In this document: piece by piece, positions 28,301-37,699 of the stretch
Numbering within the stretch: position 1 is the first letter of the stretch
Layout: each line of letters opens with the position of its first letter
NCBI GenBank assembly: GCA_030533445.1
Contig: CM060080.1
Span: 11,202,717-11,266,716, forward strand
Direction: 5' to 3'
From: Cyprinodon diabolis
Taxonomy: Eukaryota; Chordata; Actinopteri; Cyprinodontiformes; Cyprinodontidae
DNA: 64,000 nucleotides
Translations under genes and position numbers: made by a program
Notes under the pieces: model-generated
The model's database searches: none
The model's input: the letters and a program-made list of their open reading frames with translations, nothing else
What the model was told of the DNA's origin: nothing

Positions 28301-31300
28301 AACAGCTGGCCGCTAGCTCTCTTAGCTCCTCTGACATGGTAATACACCTTTAGCAGCAGATGAACCAAACTGTGACGTTCTGCGACTCAGACAAGCATCA
28401 GTTACTGGTAATGAAGGCCTGAATTTTTTTTCTCTTCATTTTAAAATTTACAATTTTCCCAAGAAAAAACAAAACAAAAAAAAGCTCAGATTCTTGTTGC
28501 CACATTTGTGGAACCTGTGATTGACAGATGGGAGGAGGAGAAGGAAAAAAGAAATGGGAACATGGATGGAAGTACAGACAGGGAAACGGATAAAAGGGAT
28601 GAAAGACAGGGATGGGTAGACAGATGAAAGGATGGATGGATAGAGGGAGGAATGTGAAAATGGCTGAAGGCAAGGAGTTTATTAGTACAACAAAAATACA
28701 CAGTAATTCAAAGGACAAGAAAAATGTTCCTACTCTCATCTATGGTTATGAGCTTTGGGTCATGGCCGAAAGAACGAGATCCTGGATACAAGCGACTGAA
28801 ATTAGTTTTCTCCGTAGTGTGTCTGGGACGTCTGGGCCTCCCTACTGAAGCTACCCGACCCAGGATAAGCGGAGATGGAAGGATGGATGGATGGATGGAT
28901 GGATGGATGGATGGATGGAGAAAAAAAACACTCACATGACATCATCATGACCAAAATCTTAAGAGTAGAACTGCAACTAACGATTATTATGCTAATCGAT
29001 TAATCGTTTATTTATGCTTTCAATTAATCCATTAATAATCAGATAGCCTAAAGGTTAGCCAAAGATTTTTTTACAAAATTAAACCAGGTAAAATTAAAAC
29101 TTTTTCCACTCTAGGAGTTCTGGATGGAGGATATAATCAGATGAAAAAGCTTTCTTTATCTTAAATGCAAAATATTTATCTATTTTTTTTACAATTTTGA
29201 TATATTTTCTGCTCTAAGTAGGTTTGCTCTGTCAGCTAAAGGCATGTTTTAAAGTCTCTATATTCCAGTTAAAGATTAATCGATTACTAAATTAGTTGAC
29301 GATTTTTTTCAATAATCAATTAATCCGATTAATTGATTCAGCCAAACTTGATCCCATTTTGAAATATGCAGAAATCTACATTTTGCAGCTGGATCTAACA
29401 ATGGGGCTGCACAGCGGCACAGTTTCCAGCACTGTTGCTTTGCAGCAAAGGAGGTTGCAGGTTCGATTCCAGGCCTGGGATCTTTCATAAACATTTCTGC
29501 TTTAATGCTCATTTGTTTAGCATTGCGTTTCGTTCTCTTCTACTAAAGAGACTCGATGAAACAAGGTTTCACACTGTAGCATTGGTCTCCTCTCCCTACC
29601 CTTCTAGTTTTCTTAGGGTGATTTTTTGCGTCAGGCACTTGCCAGGTGCATGGTCTTGTTTACCTTGAAGTGAAGGGTACTTGCATTGCTTTGCCATAAC
29701 TGTTATATTACTTATCAAATTGACTCCAAAATAGCCGTCTCATTCTTTATTGCAACATTTGTTATTGCGACTAGGCTTATTGTGTTACTGTTATAATGAA
29801 AGATTTAACAAGGGTCTAAATAATTTGCTGGGGGGGTCTGCTGTAAGGCATCTAAGATCTAATATCTATTTTAAGGACAGATTTATGAAATAAAAAAAGC
29901 AGATGAACCAGTTGACAGGAAGGATCACACTTCTGTCATATGTTCCTCTGCTAATCTACTCAGACATGCTTGTATGGATCTTTACAGCGACACCCTTTGA
30001 CTTCTGCCAGCCCAAAAACACTGATTAATGAAAGGAAACACAATCTTATTTTTTTTAAAAGTCCAAAATCCAAGGGTGTAACTTTCTGATGAAAATTGGT
30101 GGGGACACTCGGGTGGGGGCTGATGGACCTACAGTTACTCCACCCGACTGCTTTTAGTAGGTTTTTGTATTTTCCAAAAATGAGCTCAAACATATATTTA
30201 TTGAATGCTTTCCTATTGTTGAGAACACAAGAGAATCGTAATACACTGATATTTATATTTATAGATAGTAAGCGAGATGTCTTTTAGTGCATTACAAATA
30301 TAGGGCCCAAAAACATTCATTTATTTTAAAAAAAATAACGAATACAGCCGATTCTGATGCCAAAATCGATATATCATGCATCCCTAGAAGCACAATTTCA
30401 ATTCCATCCAGAAAAATAGGGATATGATGCATTTTAAATATAGAATAGCATATTTTATTCTTGTAAACTTTGTGGTAAACTTGGAGTTTATGTTGCATTT
30501 CACAGTAAATCTGTTTTACTTTTAAATCTGCAGCTCTCCCTACTTCTCTCTGTGCTCTGCTTAAAATATTTATGAACCTCTTTGCTAATATATTGATGCC
30601 AGAAACAAAATTTCAAGATATGTAGAAGCTCTGAAGTCTGATTCGATCTATACAATAAGAAAAAAATGTTAACCTGTAACTGGGAGTCATGGTCCTCTGA
30701 GAAACAAGCTTTTTTAGTAAAGAAGAACAAACTGTTTTCTCAAGCTTCTTGAATTATAATACCAACTTTTTTAAACTTACAATCTGTTGCCATTTTTAGC
30801 TGAAAAAGCTTGCATGTCTAACGAACAGATTTTTCGGTGGCATCTGTAATTATTTTAACCAACCCGTCTCCCAACTTTTATTTAAACATTAAAGTAGCTG
30901 CTGGATAATATTCACTGAGTGCTGCTGTGTGTCTCCTCCAACCACATAGCTACTCTCTAAGCAGTGAAATGCGACCGAAGATCAAATGTCTCAAAGTTAC
31001 AGATCTGATGATTCTACACCGAGAGGTGGGAGACGGGAGCAGCTCCAGAGAGGAAAAAAATACACGGACTCAGATAGTTGCACCCAACCTCTGCTACCTT
31101 TGGCTAAAGTAAATAAGTGGAAAAGGGAAAAAAGCAGAAATTATTGGTGGGGACATGTCCCCACCAGGCCTTTAGAAAGTTACGCCTGTGCCAAAATCTC
31201 TGACTCCCATGAGCATCATACACATGATTAGTTCAGCATATACAGAGCATGTAGCCTGAGGGATTTCCTCTGACCTGTCGGCCACTTTTAGACCGTTTCA

Positions 31301-34300
31301 CCAAACGTTTGATCATCTGGGTTCAGGAAAAGGAACAGGAACAATCCAAGCTTCTTTCCAACTTGTTGAACAAAAACACCAAGAAGAAACCAACAAAAAC
31401 AATCACAGCTAATCAATATACACCAACGTGTTAAAAGGGAAGGATGTATAAATCTGTAGAACAATGAATCACAAACACTGTGACGAATACCGGGGAGACA
31501 GCCTGCATTTAGGGCAGTAACATAGACGTTTTAGTTGTCCTTTCTTCCACTAATCAAAATCCCCCGACAGTGGAGCTGATAAAGTCCGTGAGCATATGTC
31601 TCGACATATGGCTAAAGAAGATTACATCAATTATTTCCCACCATGAAAGAGAAGCAGCAAACCAGTCTGCTTCCTGCCAACTTTAATAGAAGAAGAAAGA
31701 GTGTAGAAAACGTGAAGCACATCTAAGATGCTCTTATTATAACCTGGAATATAATAGTTTTCCCTCTAGACTCAAAAAGCCAAATGCAACATGACGCAGA
31801 CCTCAGCTGCTTGCCTGTAATAATCATTATACGACAACTGTGCATCAGAGTGCTTATTAGAAATGATCTAAAATGACTGTTATGACATAATGGAGTGTCA
31901 TATTTTGACAGCTGTGTCAGCTCAAACTAGAGGAAGACAAACATTCATCTTCCCCTCTAAGGATTAAAAATGCCCTTCAGGAAAAAAAAAAAAAAAAAAC
32001 TGTGACAAAGCAGGATTTTGCCACATGACACCACGGCCGACTCTTCAAACGGTCGGCGACAGTGCTGTAAATCTGTAGGGATTTTACTACACCATAAAGC
32101 AACCCTGAAGGAAGCAATCTCCATTACATCCGCTTTCCCCTTATTGGGTGACTTTGTTTAGGGGACACAGGGGCCCACACTGCAGGGCCAAACAGGTAGA
32201 TCGACATAGATAAAGAAGACACCTCTCAGAGAAAAATTCAAGGTATTGTGGAGGTTTTTGCGACCCACCCTCTCCAGTTAAAAAAAAATTAATGCACGTG
32301 CAAAACCATATAACCGCTATGAGGAAACGTCTATAAAACACGTACAAGAGCATGCACAAGCCTATTTCTCCTTGTGCACGCTCTGCTTGAAAGTAGCTGT
32401 TTGCATAGCTTATACAAATTTAAGGTTGTATACACTGATGTTATTCCACTCCACAAGGCGAGAGGGAGTATCACCAACTAGCTGTGGGTCTAGATACGAC
32501 CGAGGAGGTGAGGAAGTGGGGGGCAACGGAGGGACATGAGGGCGAAAAAGGCAGCGTTCTCTCACACCTCACTCTTCCAGCTGGTCCATCTTCATGAGTC
32601 GTTTTCCACAATGGCGGTCATCCAAACAAAACCAGCCGGTAAGGTACCAAACAGGAAATACGCATAGTGTAGAGCGGATGTAGATTTGACCAATCAGAGC
32701 CCTCCTGTCTGCGGTCACCTACTATTTTGGAGAGGTGCAGCAGAGTGTCTGCGGTGGGGGGGGGGGCACATCTGCGTTAACTGCGACAAATACGCAGACG
32801 ACCTGGTTTCTGAGCATAAACTAGCCTTTACTTTCCAAAAGAAGATTTGCAATTTTTCCACTATGTCAGACTCACCACCTGTAAGTGAAAATAGGGACGA
32901 GCACGTAGGACGGCCTTACGTAAACATTTCACTAGATTGATTGACAGTTAGTAGGGCCACTTATTTTGATGATCCACCTGGAAAAACAACATCCTCCACT
33001 GTACCTTTAAGATAAGCATGCAAGCTTCAAACTCAACGCTATTTCTGACATTTTGAATAGAAAAAGCTTCCTGGATGGGAAGCGAAATGTCTTCAAACTT
33101 GGAAACCAAGTCCAGTGGATTTTTTATTTTATTTTTTTTTTTTTTTTGCAATGCATGGCAACGATTTAAGGGAAGCTCATATTATTCTTACTACTGCCCC
33201 CTAAAGGGCTGGTGTGAGAAAGGCAGCATCCTACTCTTATTTAAGAAAATGCAACCAAAACAAGCTCTTCTGCAATTTAAAAACTGCAAAAAAAGATGCA
33301 AATGCCATCAATTTCCCAGCCCCGTAGAAAATTCAAACGAGTCAGCTCAACCAGTCCACAAAACCAACAAAGCTGTCTGTAAAGCTGCTTTAATGCTGAC
33401 AACATAAAAAACACAACATAAATGCATAAATGCACTTTCTATCTACCACAGTTCCCTTACTAGAAAGTTTAACAAAACAGAAGCTCAAAATTTTTTCGCT
33501 GATAATACAAACCTTGTCCCCCCCCTTTAAAAAAAAAAAAAAGTTATTCTCCAGTGGCTCCAGATAGTCAAAAACAAACAGGAAACAGATCCACCACCCC
33601 TACTTAAAAATAGGGAGATAAAGGATATGACCATGTTATAAAGCATTGCTAACATGGGGAAATTATTAGCTGTAGCAGCATGCGATGGGAACACTGAAGG
33701 ACTGCAGCAGAACAGTGTCACTAAAAACAGTTACCTAAGCTTAAATAGAGCAATCTAATGCAGAGGGCAAGAAAAAACAAACCCCAAATGGGTTATATGC
33801 ACTTTGAAGAATGATACAACAAGCTGAGACAGGAATTTAAGCCTATCATTACTTTGAAACCGTCAAAGAGAATAAAAAAAGGGGAAGATCAAAAGCTTCT
33901 AAGTGACATGCATAAATAAGATGACATCAGCATGTGATATTAATGACTGACAGTATCAACTTTATGCAGAGTCAACGCAAACAGGAGCATCCAGAGCAAA
34001 TCATCACCTGCTTTCCACACACCTTGCAGCCGGATACTGTTTGGTCTGTGATGATGGGGGACAATGATGGGCGGTTCAAGACAGGGGCCAACGGGGGGCG
34101 GTGCCCCTGTAGATCATGTCCTGGCCCCTGTACTGAAGACATAATACTCAAAGAAATTCTAATGATGATATGCGCTGGAACAGACATGTTTAATGATAGG
34201 TCTTTCGGATCCATTTCTTTTTTTTTTTTCTTCACAAATTAAGTTTTACTAATTATTTAAAAGACAACAAGATGATAACTTCAATGGTACTGAGATAGGA

Positions 34301-35729
34301 TTATTTTTTTCATTAGCTTAATGTTTTTTCAAAACAAATAGAAAAATACGCTAACTTTTACAGCTGAATTTATCAGTTTTTCTTGAGTTCCAATTCAGAT
34401 TTTATAGAAAACGGAAATGTTAACTGAAATTAAGTCAAAAATACATACAATTCCCAAATTATGAATATATATTGGACCTAATAAGGACCTAACATTAAAC
34501 CTAATTGAATGGAAATTTCACTTCATGCCGCTCTCTTAAGATATTTGAATCCCTTGTGTCCCCATGAAAACACGCTGGCCCCCTCCAGGCCCTCTGGTAT
34601 ATTTGTTCTAGAACCACCACTGATAATGACTGATGGTCCCTTGGATCCATTTCATTTTTTTCTTTACAGATCTTTTCTTAATTAGGATTTAAACTTTAAT
34701 AAAGAGAAAGGACCATAGTTTTCATCTGCTAAATGATATTTTGATCCAAATAAAAAAAAAATTAAGGGGAAATTTCACTTCACTCAGTGCAGAACTATAA
34801 ATATGGTAGTATAAATATTTTTTGAAGCTTAAAAATAAGAAAATGTCATTTATAATTAAAACTTTTCTTTTAATTCATCTGGTAGATTAAATGTAGAATA
34901 GTTTTTGTTCTACATTCAGCGTTTCCTCTCAGCGCACCTGTAGATTATCTGGATTATAAATGCACCTGCATAACGGATTAAATTATTGCTTGTGTTTAGG
35001 GGGAGAAAAAGGCTTATTTAGTGCTTTTCTGTGGCCCCCATGAAAACACGCTGGGCCCCCTCCTGGCCCTCTGGTACATTTGGTGTAGAACCGCCCCTGT
35101 GTGTTTTGGAAAGGGGGTGCCTAAAAGTCAAACTCTGACATGACGCGCTAAAATACACCTCAGGTTAGTTAAATTGCTGATAAATTGCTCAGAAATGTAT
35201 CTCAGTTCTACCTACGCTCCTTCCGGCCTCGTGTTTTATTGTTTCACATTGCGTATCTCCATGGCAACAGGACTGCACAGGCTTGCCACCAAGGCATTCA
35301 CACATTTCTCCCTCCTTGTGTCTCTCAGGTCTGGATCTCTGATCACTGCCACCAAACCAGACTGGGAAAAATGACGTGACGGCTGCGCGCGCTCCAACTT
35401 AACGTTAGACCTGATTTAAGGAGTTCACTTAAAAAAAAAAAAAGCCCTAAAAAGATCAGCTTAGCGATTAAATGTCAAGTATGTATGTTTCCTGGAGTGA
35501 AGCTCTGCTCTGGTGGCATCTCTTCTCCTCATTGTCACGCGTTTTTTTTTTTTTTTTAAAGCCGACATCAGAAGTTGTGAAGATGAGAAAAACGCAGCGC
35601 AGCTCAGATAACAGCAGCGCGGAGCACAACAGGATCACACTTACTTTTATGTCTGCCTGCTCCCCACGACTGTTTAGCAATGCTCGGGCTCCGGATGATC
35701 GCCCTTCCAGCGGATTTCAAAGCGTCCAT
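1..35729 (-). CDS. ldlrap1: LDL receptor adapter protein 1 (ARH), exons 1-5, partial at the left edge
   Basis: Clathrin adaptor whose PTB domain binds the FxNPxY tail motif of LDL-receptor family proteins and brings them into coated pits. Coding exons, in transcription order: 35729-35645, 8802-8660, 4184-4072, 1544-1430 and 49-1 (continues left). Lengths 85, 143, 113, 115 and at least 49 nt join in frame to 168 codons plus one base. The protein starts MDALKSAGRAIIRSP, then ENWTDTRETLVEGM, where the PTB domain begins near residue 42, and continues with SGKKLQKV, ISPR-like strands, SYCTADKMHDKVFAY, LECHAYLCSKRKM and AQAVTLTVAQAF. These match vertebrate ARH closely, including exon phases. All introns are GT-AG. 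The clathrin-box and AP2-binding C-terminal part lies outside the window. Intron 1 is 26.8 kb and loaded with transposons. The start is fixed by homology and by the CpG-rich surroundings. No break is seen. Confidence 0.95.
732..999. mobile_element. hAT-like MITE, 268 bp
   Basis: Exact 8-bp duplication GGTGCAGC at 724-731 and 1000-1007. Termini are CATGGACAAAATTT and, inverted, CATGGACGTAATTT. There is no transposase; it lies in ldlrap1 intron 4. Confidence 0.85.
1430..1544 (-). CDS. ldlrap1: ldlrap1 exon 4
   Basis: Starts after TTTGTCAG and ends ATG|GTGAGC. It encodes ISYCTADKMHDKVFAY to CSKRKM, residues 114-152 of the PTB domain. Confidence 0.95.
2655..3600 (+). repeat. Dispersed teleost repeat, interrupted copy
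   Basis: The segments around 2735-2917 and 3134-3600 match the second copy at 36490-36965 (shared GGCCGCTCACACTGAG and CTGGAGGTTTCTTC). It is interrupted by an insert at 2918-3133. The 3' end has GGGGCTATATAAATAAAC followed by a TTGAAT-type tail, typical of a retroposon end. Confidence 0.75.
2918..3133 (+). mobile_element. Retroposed insert with internal inverted repeat
   Basis: 216 bp flanked by a 15-bp duplication ACACCCTTGTTTATA (2903-2917 and 3134-3148). The two halves are inverted copies (about 80 bp arms meeting near 2995-3013). The related repeat at 36660-36690 lacks the insert and has one copy of the target. A one-armed relative is at 33063-33122. Confidence 0.75.
4072..4184 (-). CDS. 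ldlrap1: ldlrap1 exon 3
   Basis: Starts after TTTGCAG and ends TACAG|GTCAGC. It encodes AKASGKKLQKV to QLIENISIY plus two bases of an arginine codon, PTB core residues 77-113. Confidence 0.95.
4981..5241 (+). repeat. 60-bp tandem repeat array
   Basis: Four full units and part of a fifth with exact 60-bp period, built from short phrases such as CAAACGAAACACTTTTACAA. The right arm of the foldback element has a single unit, so the array expanded after the arms formed. Confidence 0.95.
5320..5604 (+). pseudogene. Zinc-ribbon N-terminal fragment of a transposase-like protein
   Basis: 94 codons beginning MEANPVAFCPFCSTHMSS. Cysteines 9, 12, 23 and 26 form a CxxC-x10-CxxC zinc ribbon. After it comes a segment ending HISFRSLKSKLNDAGL, which I associate with the N-terminal region of integrase-core (rve) transposases in teleost genomes; no catalytic DDE region follows. 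A stop is at 5602-5604. An inverted, internally deleted copy is in the right arm (about 7300-7440). Probably a relic first exon, not a host gene. Confidence 0.5.
5943..6010. repeat. Left arm of internal inverted repeat in the foldback element
   Basis: Matches the reverse complement of 6303-6369 with few changes (core TTAGAAGGGGA-TAACCAGAA). Confidence 0.85.
6375..6702 (+). repeat. Two direct units, each with inverted ends
   Basis: Period 166 bp (units start near 6375 and 6541). Each begins CCTGCTATAATTTGTTCC and ends with near-inverse GGAACAGATTATAGCAGG (second copy ATTACAGCAGG). Confidence 0.8.
8660..8802 (-). CDS. ldlrap1: ldlrap1 exon 2
   Basis: Follows acceptor TCCTGCAG and ends ACG|GTAAAG. 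It encodes residues 29-76, from KLSENWTD to KRIVAT, the first strands of the PTB domain. The split lysine codon (A|AG) confirms the exon 1 join. Confidence 0.95.
9276..9623 (-). mobile_element. tRNA-type SINE, 348 bp
   Basis: Exact 12-bp duplication TAAATACATCAT at 9264-9275 and 9624-9635. On the minus strand it starts AGGGCTGTTCAGTGGAACAG, has an A-box-like GGGTAGCACTG and B-box-like GGTTTGATTCC, and ends in a GGATGGAGGG tail. It is not a functional tRNA gene. Confidence 0.85.
10980..11377 (+). mobile_element. Fragment of a hAT-like MITE rich in AAGTC/GAGTC
   Basis: Many short AGTCCAAGTCAAGTC-type phrases and a terminal GAGTCCCCACCTCTG that matches a common teleost MITE end. The left terminus is not recognisable. 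Confidence 0.5.
11487..11803 (+). mobile_element. ATTAATCGATTA-type hAT element, decayed copy
   Basis: Shares GATTAATCGATTACT, TCAGCTAAAAGCATGTTTTA and CTTAAATGCAAAA with 28966-29345 and 46640-48705. The ends are eroded. Confidence 0.6.
13349..13377. repeat. (AT)n microsatellite
   Basis: Pure AT alternation of about 27 bp following an A run. Confidence 0.95.
13568..14283. mobile_element. hAT-like MITE, 716 bp
   Basis: Exact 8-bp duplication GTAAAAAC (13560-13567, 14284-14291). Ends TAGGGATGCACGAT and ATCGTGCATCCCTA. The interior is rich in TATCGGCC/ATATCG motifs, with no transposase. Confidence 0.9.
16400..17605 (-). mobile_element. CAGGGGCC-family element, reverse copy
   Basis: The right part 17406-17605 contains the complement of GAAGACATAATACTATAAG, and the left part near 16400-16893 matches the interior of the 34074-34620 copy. 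It is interrupted by a TTAA element at 16894-17405. Confidence 0.65.
16894..17405. mobile_element. TTAA-target MITE, 512 bp, nested
   Basis: Ends AGCTATAGTGTGTAAT and ATTACACACTGTAGCT, each bordered by TTAA (16890-16893, 17406-17409). Related host copies near 7773 and 34250 have a single TTTAAA at this point. piggyBac- or Kolobok-like. Confidence 0.8.
18172..18542. mobile_element. hAT-like MITE, 371 bp
   Basis: Ends TAGTGTTGCACCGATACC and GGCATCGGTGCAACACTA. Near-exact target ATTAAAGT/ATTTAAGT. A right-half fragment of the same family is at about 44893-44996. Confidence 0.85.
19009..19206. mobile_element. Palindromic MITE (CAGGCAT ends)
   Basis: Long inverted arms, with CTCAAGGCCCCCTGTCCTGC on the left and its complement on the right near 19165-19190. 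No clear target duplication was found. Confidence 0.7.
20416..20625 (-). repeat. Probable 3' end of a non-LTR retroelement, reverse
   Basis: Plus-strand TTCAATTCAAAAATACTTTA is the complement of a TAAAGTATTTTTGAATTGAA tail, a widespread teleost retroelement terminus. The body is short and unassigned. Confidence 0.5.
21227..21549 (+). mobile_element. tRNA-derived SINE, 323 bp
   Basis: Exact 9-bp duplication CCATCCTGT (21218-21226, 21550-21558). A-box-like GTGGCGTTGGATGTAGGAG, B box GGTTCAAGCCCC, 3' GGCGCTATATAAGTACATG. The promoter boxes sit in a degenerate tRNA-like head. Confidence 0.88.
21624..22453 (+). mobile_element. CAGGGGTTGA-family DNA element, copy 1
   Basis: Starts CAGGGGTTGAGTTTAAGG and ends TTAACATCGAGCCCTG. 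Over 800 bp it parallels 44017-44887. The flanks share TCCAG. The short ORF overlapping its right end (22369-22698) is not conserved in the other copy. Confidence 0.75.
22789..23295. mobile_element. hAT-like element, 507 bp
   Basis: Exact 8-bp duplication CCAAATAC (22781-22788, 23296-23303). Ends TAGAGGTTTAAAATCAC and TATTTACAGCCTA are eroded versions of those at 53543-54740. Confidence 0.88.
23304..28729. other. ldlrap1 intron 1 segment with little recognisable content
   Basis: Apart from the Tc1 relic at 25180-25390 and the weak repeat near 25446-25560, I see no gene, RNA or well-defined element. Short ORFs have no family resemblance. Confidence 0.5.
25180..25390 (+). pseudogene. Tc1/mariner transposase relic
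   Basis: The frame reads CGSVMLWCRF and later ENDPKQPK, resembling the conserved GGSVMLWGCF and DNDPKHT segments of Tc1 transposases (the second contains a catalytic Asp in intact proteins). The intervening sequence is degenerate, the frame is short, and no termini were found. Confidence 0.55.
28730..28920 (+). pseudogene. 3' end of a LINE, 5'-truncated
   Basis: Encodes YGYELWVMAERTRSWIQA followed by EISFLRSVSG, a segment typical of the C-terminal end of fish non-LTR reverse transcriptases, and ends in an (ATGG)n tail at about 28877-28919. Confidence 0.7.
28877..28919 (+). repeat. (ATGG)n microsatellite
   Basis: About ten ATGG units forming the tail of the LINE fragment. Confidence 0.95.
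28966..29345 (+). mobile_element. ATTAATCGATTA-type hAT element
   Basis: Left end AGAACTGCAACTAACGATTA, right end AATTGATTCAGCC. The interior shares TCAGCTAAAGGCATGTTTTA with the other copies. Target duplication is unclear. Confidence 0.65.
29403..29490 (+). mobile_element. SINE head fragment
   Basis: GGGGCTGCACAGCGGCACAG with B-box-like GGTTCGATTCC. Same family as 9276-9623, truncated after the tRNA-like part. Confidence 0.65.
30071..31190. mobile_element. hAT-like element, 1120 bp
   Basis: Exact 8-bp duplication CCAAAATC (30063-30070, 31191-31198). Ends CAAGGGTGTAACTTTCT and AGAAAGTTACGCCTGTG. No transposase ORF. An ATATCATGCATCCCTAG fragment of the 13568-type element lies inside near 30370. 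Confidence 0.9.
32430..32945 (+). repeat. Dispersed repeat (three copies in the window)
   Basis: Matches 49590-50000 and, reversed, about 54180-54480. Shared phrases: TTTTCCACAATGGCGGTCAT and AGGTGCAGCAGAGTGTCTGC. Confidence 0.75.
34074..34620 (+). mobile_element. CAGGGGCC-family element, uninterrupted copy
   Basis: Left end GCGGTTCAAGACAGGGGCC, right end TGTTCTAGAACCACC. It contains the single CATAAT and TTTAAA sites that serve as empty-site references for two nested insertions elsewhere. Confidence 0.7.
34825..34980 (+). repeat. Left member of an inverted repeat pair around ldlrap1 exon 1
   Basis: About 156 bp match the reverse complement of 36061-36216, with shared GGATTATAAATGCACCTGCA and CTCTCAGCGCACCTG. 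Confidence 0.88.
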
Positions 35730-36045
35730 GTCTGTAGCCAGAAGTGGGGCGAAGAGCCCGCCGCGCGCCCGTCCGTCTCCTCAACCTCCGCCTGATCAAT
35801 GACGCGTCCAAACTTTTACAAATATCAATAATCGGAGGTTTTCCTCTCGCTCTGCTCACACCTCGGCTTCGCTTCTCTCGGTGGTGGATTATCATGCTCG
35901 TCCCCCTGGGCGGTGTTCTGTATGCAAATGAGCCGGGTAGCCTGCGTGCGCTACGCTGAGTGGTGTTACGCAAGCGGTTGGAGCGGCAGCGCGCTATGGC
36001 TGAAGCCTCGGTGCGGATCTGCTCCCACCCAGTCACCCCAAACAC
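35380..36045 (-). promoter_or_regulatory. CpG-rich promoter/first-exon region of ldlrap1
   Basis: CpG dinucleotides are dense here (for example around 35935-36000), in contrast to AT-rich DNA on both sides, and the region covers the ATG at 35729. It is probably an unmethylated island with the transcription start upstream of 35729 (right of it on the plus strand). No TATA box was identified. Confidence 0.6.
35645..35729 (-). CDS. ldlrap1: ldlrap1 exon 1 (coding part)
   Basis: ATG is at 35729-35727. It encodes 28 codons from MDALKSAGRAIIRSPS to GAGRHK plus one base, ending at donor GTAAGT. It sits in a CpG-rich segment and is not read in any long single-frame ORF. Confidence 0.93.
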
Positions 36046-36060
36046 AAATGATCCACTAGT

Positions 36061-36216
36061 TTAATCCGCTATGCAGGTGCATTTATAATCCAGATAATCT
36101 GCAGGTGCGCTGAGAGGAAACTAAATGTAGAACAAAACTATTCTACATTTAATCTACCAGATGTATTAAAAGAAAAAGTTTTAATTATGAATGACATTTT
36201 TATATTTTTAAGCTTT
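36061..36216 (-). repeat. Right member of the inverted repeat pair
   Basis: Reverse complement of 34825-34980 with few differences. The pair brackets about 1.1 kb containing ldlrap1 exon 1 and its CpG-rich promoter. Confidence 0.88.
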
Positions 36217-36489
36217 AAAAAACTTTAACACACACACAGCTTACATTGTCCCCAGTGGTGGTTCTAGACCAAATGTACCAGGGGGCCAGGAGGGGGCCAG
36301 CGTGTTTTCATGGGGGGCACAGAAAGCATAAAATAAGGTTTAAAAAAATATTCATACTCTGTCAAGAGGGATTCTAGACAATATTTATGGTTCTGCATTG
36401 AGTGAAGTGAAATTTACACGTCATTTAGTTTTTTTATTTGGATCAAAATAACATTGAGCAGATGAAAACTATGGTCCTACCTCTATCCC

Positions 36490-36965
36490 CATCCCTATTT
36501 CATCATTCTGCTTCATTCTATCTCTATTCTCCCGCTCTGTAGAATTTCTTAGTTCAATCTCTAACGTTCTGCTCTCTCTGCTTTTTCTCATTGTAGGTTC
36601 ATCTGATCTGTTCCTGTTTGGCTGTGACTCCCTCCTGGAAAGAAATATCAGCTGTGCTGCTGCCATCAACACCATTGTTTCTAGATGTTGGAGTCCTATT
36701 TCTCTGATTGTGACTGGCTGGATGTGCTCTCTTTTGCCTGGCTGTGTGTTTCCTGGACGGGGCCGACTTTTACGGTTGCATTTTCTATCTCCGCTTCTGT
36801 CTCCTTGAACCCCAGTCGGCCTCAGCAGATGGCCGCTCACACTGAGTCTGGTTCTGCTGGAGGTTTCTTTCTGTTAAAAGGGAGTTTTTCCTCCCCACTG
36901 TTGCTACAAGCATGCTTAGTGTGAGGGATTGCATTTGAGTCAATGAGTCGAAGCAATCAGCTGGT
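36490..36965 (+). repeat. Dispersed teleost repeat, second copy
   Basis: Uninterrupted relative of 2735-3470. It is itself inserted in a reverse-oriented CAGGGGCC-family element whose parts lie at 36253-36480 and about 36966-37060. Confidence 0.7.
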
Positions 36966-37471
36966 TTTCATTCCATTTTTTAGGCTTAGTATGATGTCTT
37001 TATAACAGGGGCCAGGGCCTGTTCTACAGGGGCCCCTGTTGGCCCCAGTCTAGCACGGGTGCTTCTGGATGTTATGGCCCCTTTACTGCAAGCAAACACA
37101 AAAACAATTGATATATAAGTAAATCAGCTGAAATAACATGCCCTGGATTTGAGGAGGTAATGTAGACAATTTGATAATAGAATAATATGATTTTCCTTAA
37201 AAATAAGAAACAAAACATCCAATAACGTATTTCAAATGAGTAAGTGAATTCAAACATCTATTTATCTTATTTCTAAAAGCATAAATACTCCTTCCTTTGG
37301 TCGATCATCATATTTACCAGCTGAAACAAAGGGCAAATACACTCATTTATTTTTACCTTTAGATAAGTTTTTGTTGTATATTACTAAAGGAATTTTTTAT
37401 ACCCACAAAAAATAACTGATTCTTCCCTTGGATCAACAGAATTCTTATTTCCAACTTTTTTTGATCTCACA

Positions 37472-37640
37472 TTGGAGAAATGTACCTCTGCATTTAACCC
37501 ATCCTCTTGGAGAGCAGTGGGCTGCCATCATGGGGTGCCCCGGCAAGCAATCAGGGTCTTGCTCAGGGACCCAGAGTGGCAGTCTGTGGGAGTGGGACTC
37601 GAACTTACAACCTCAGGATTCCAAGCTCTATCTATACCCT
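37472..37640 (+). repeat. Probable dispersed repeat
   Basis: AACCCATCCTCTTGGAGAGC, GGGCTGCCATCATGGGG and GGGACTCGAACTTACAACC resemble a common teleost repeat with a B-box-like end. A weaker reverse relative is near 25446-25560. Confidence 0.45.
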
Positions 37641-37699
37641 ATATGCAATCTAATTTAACATTATTTAGAGAGTGCAGTCAGCTTTAAGCCGTTTTATGA

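Noticed and set aside
35674..36045. 123-codon minus-strand ORF
   Set aside because: Wrong frame across ldlrap1 exon 1 in GC-rich DNA; the real frame starts at 35729.
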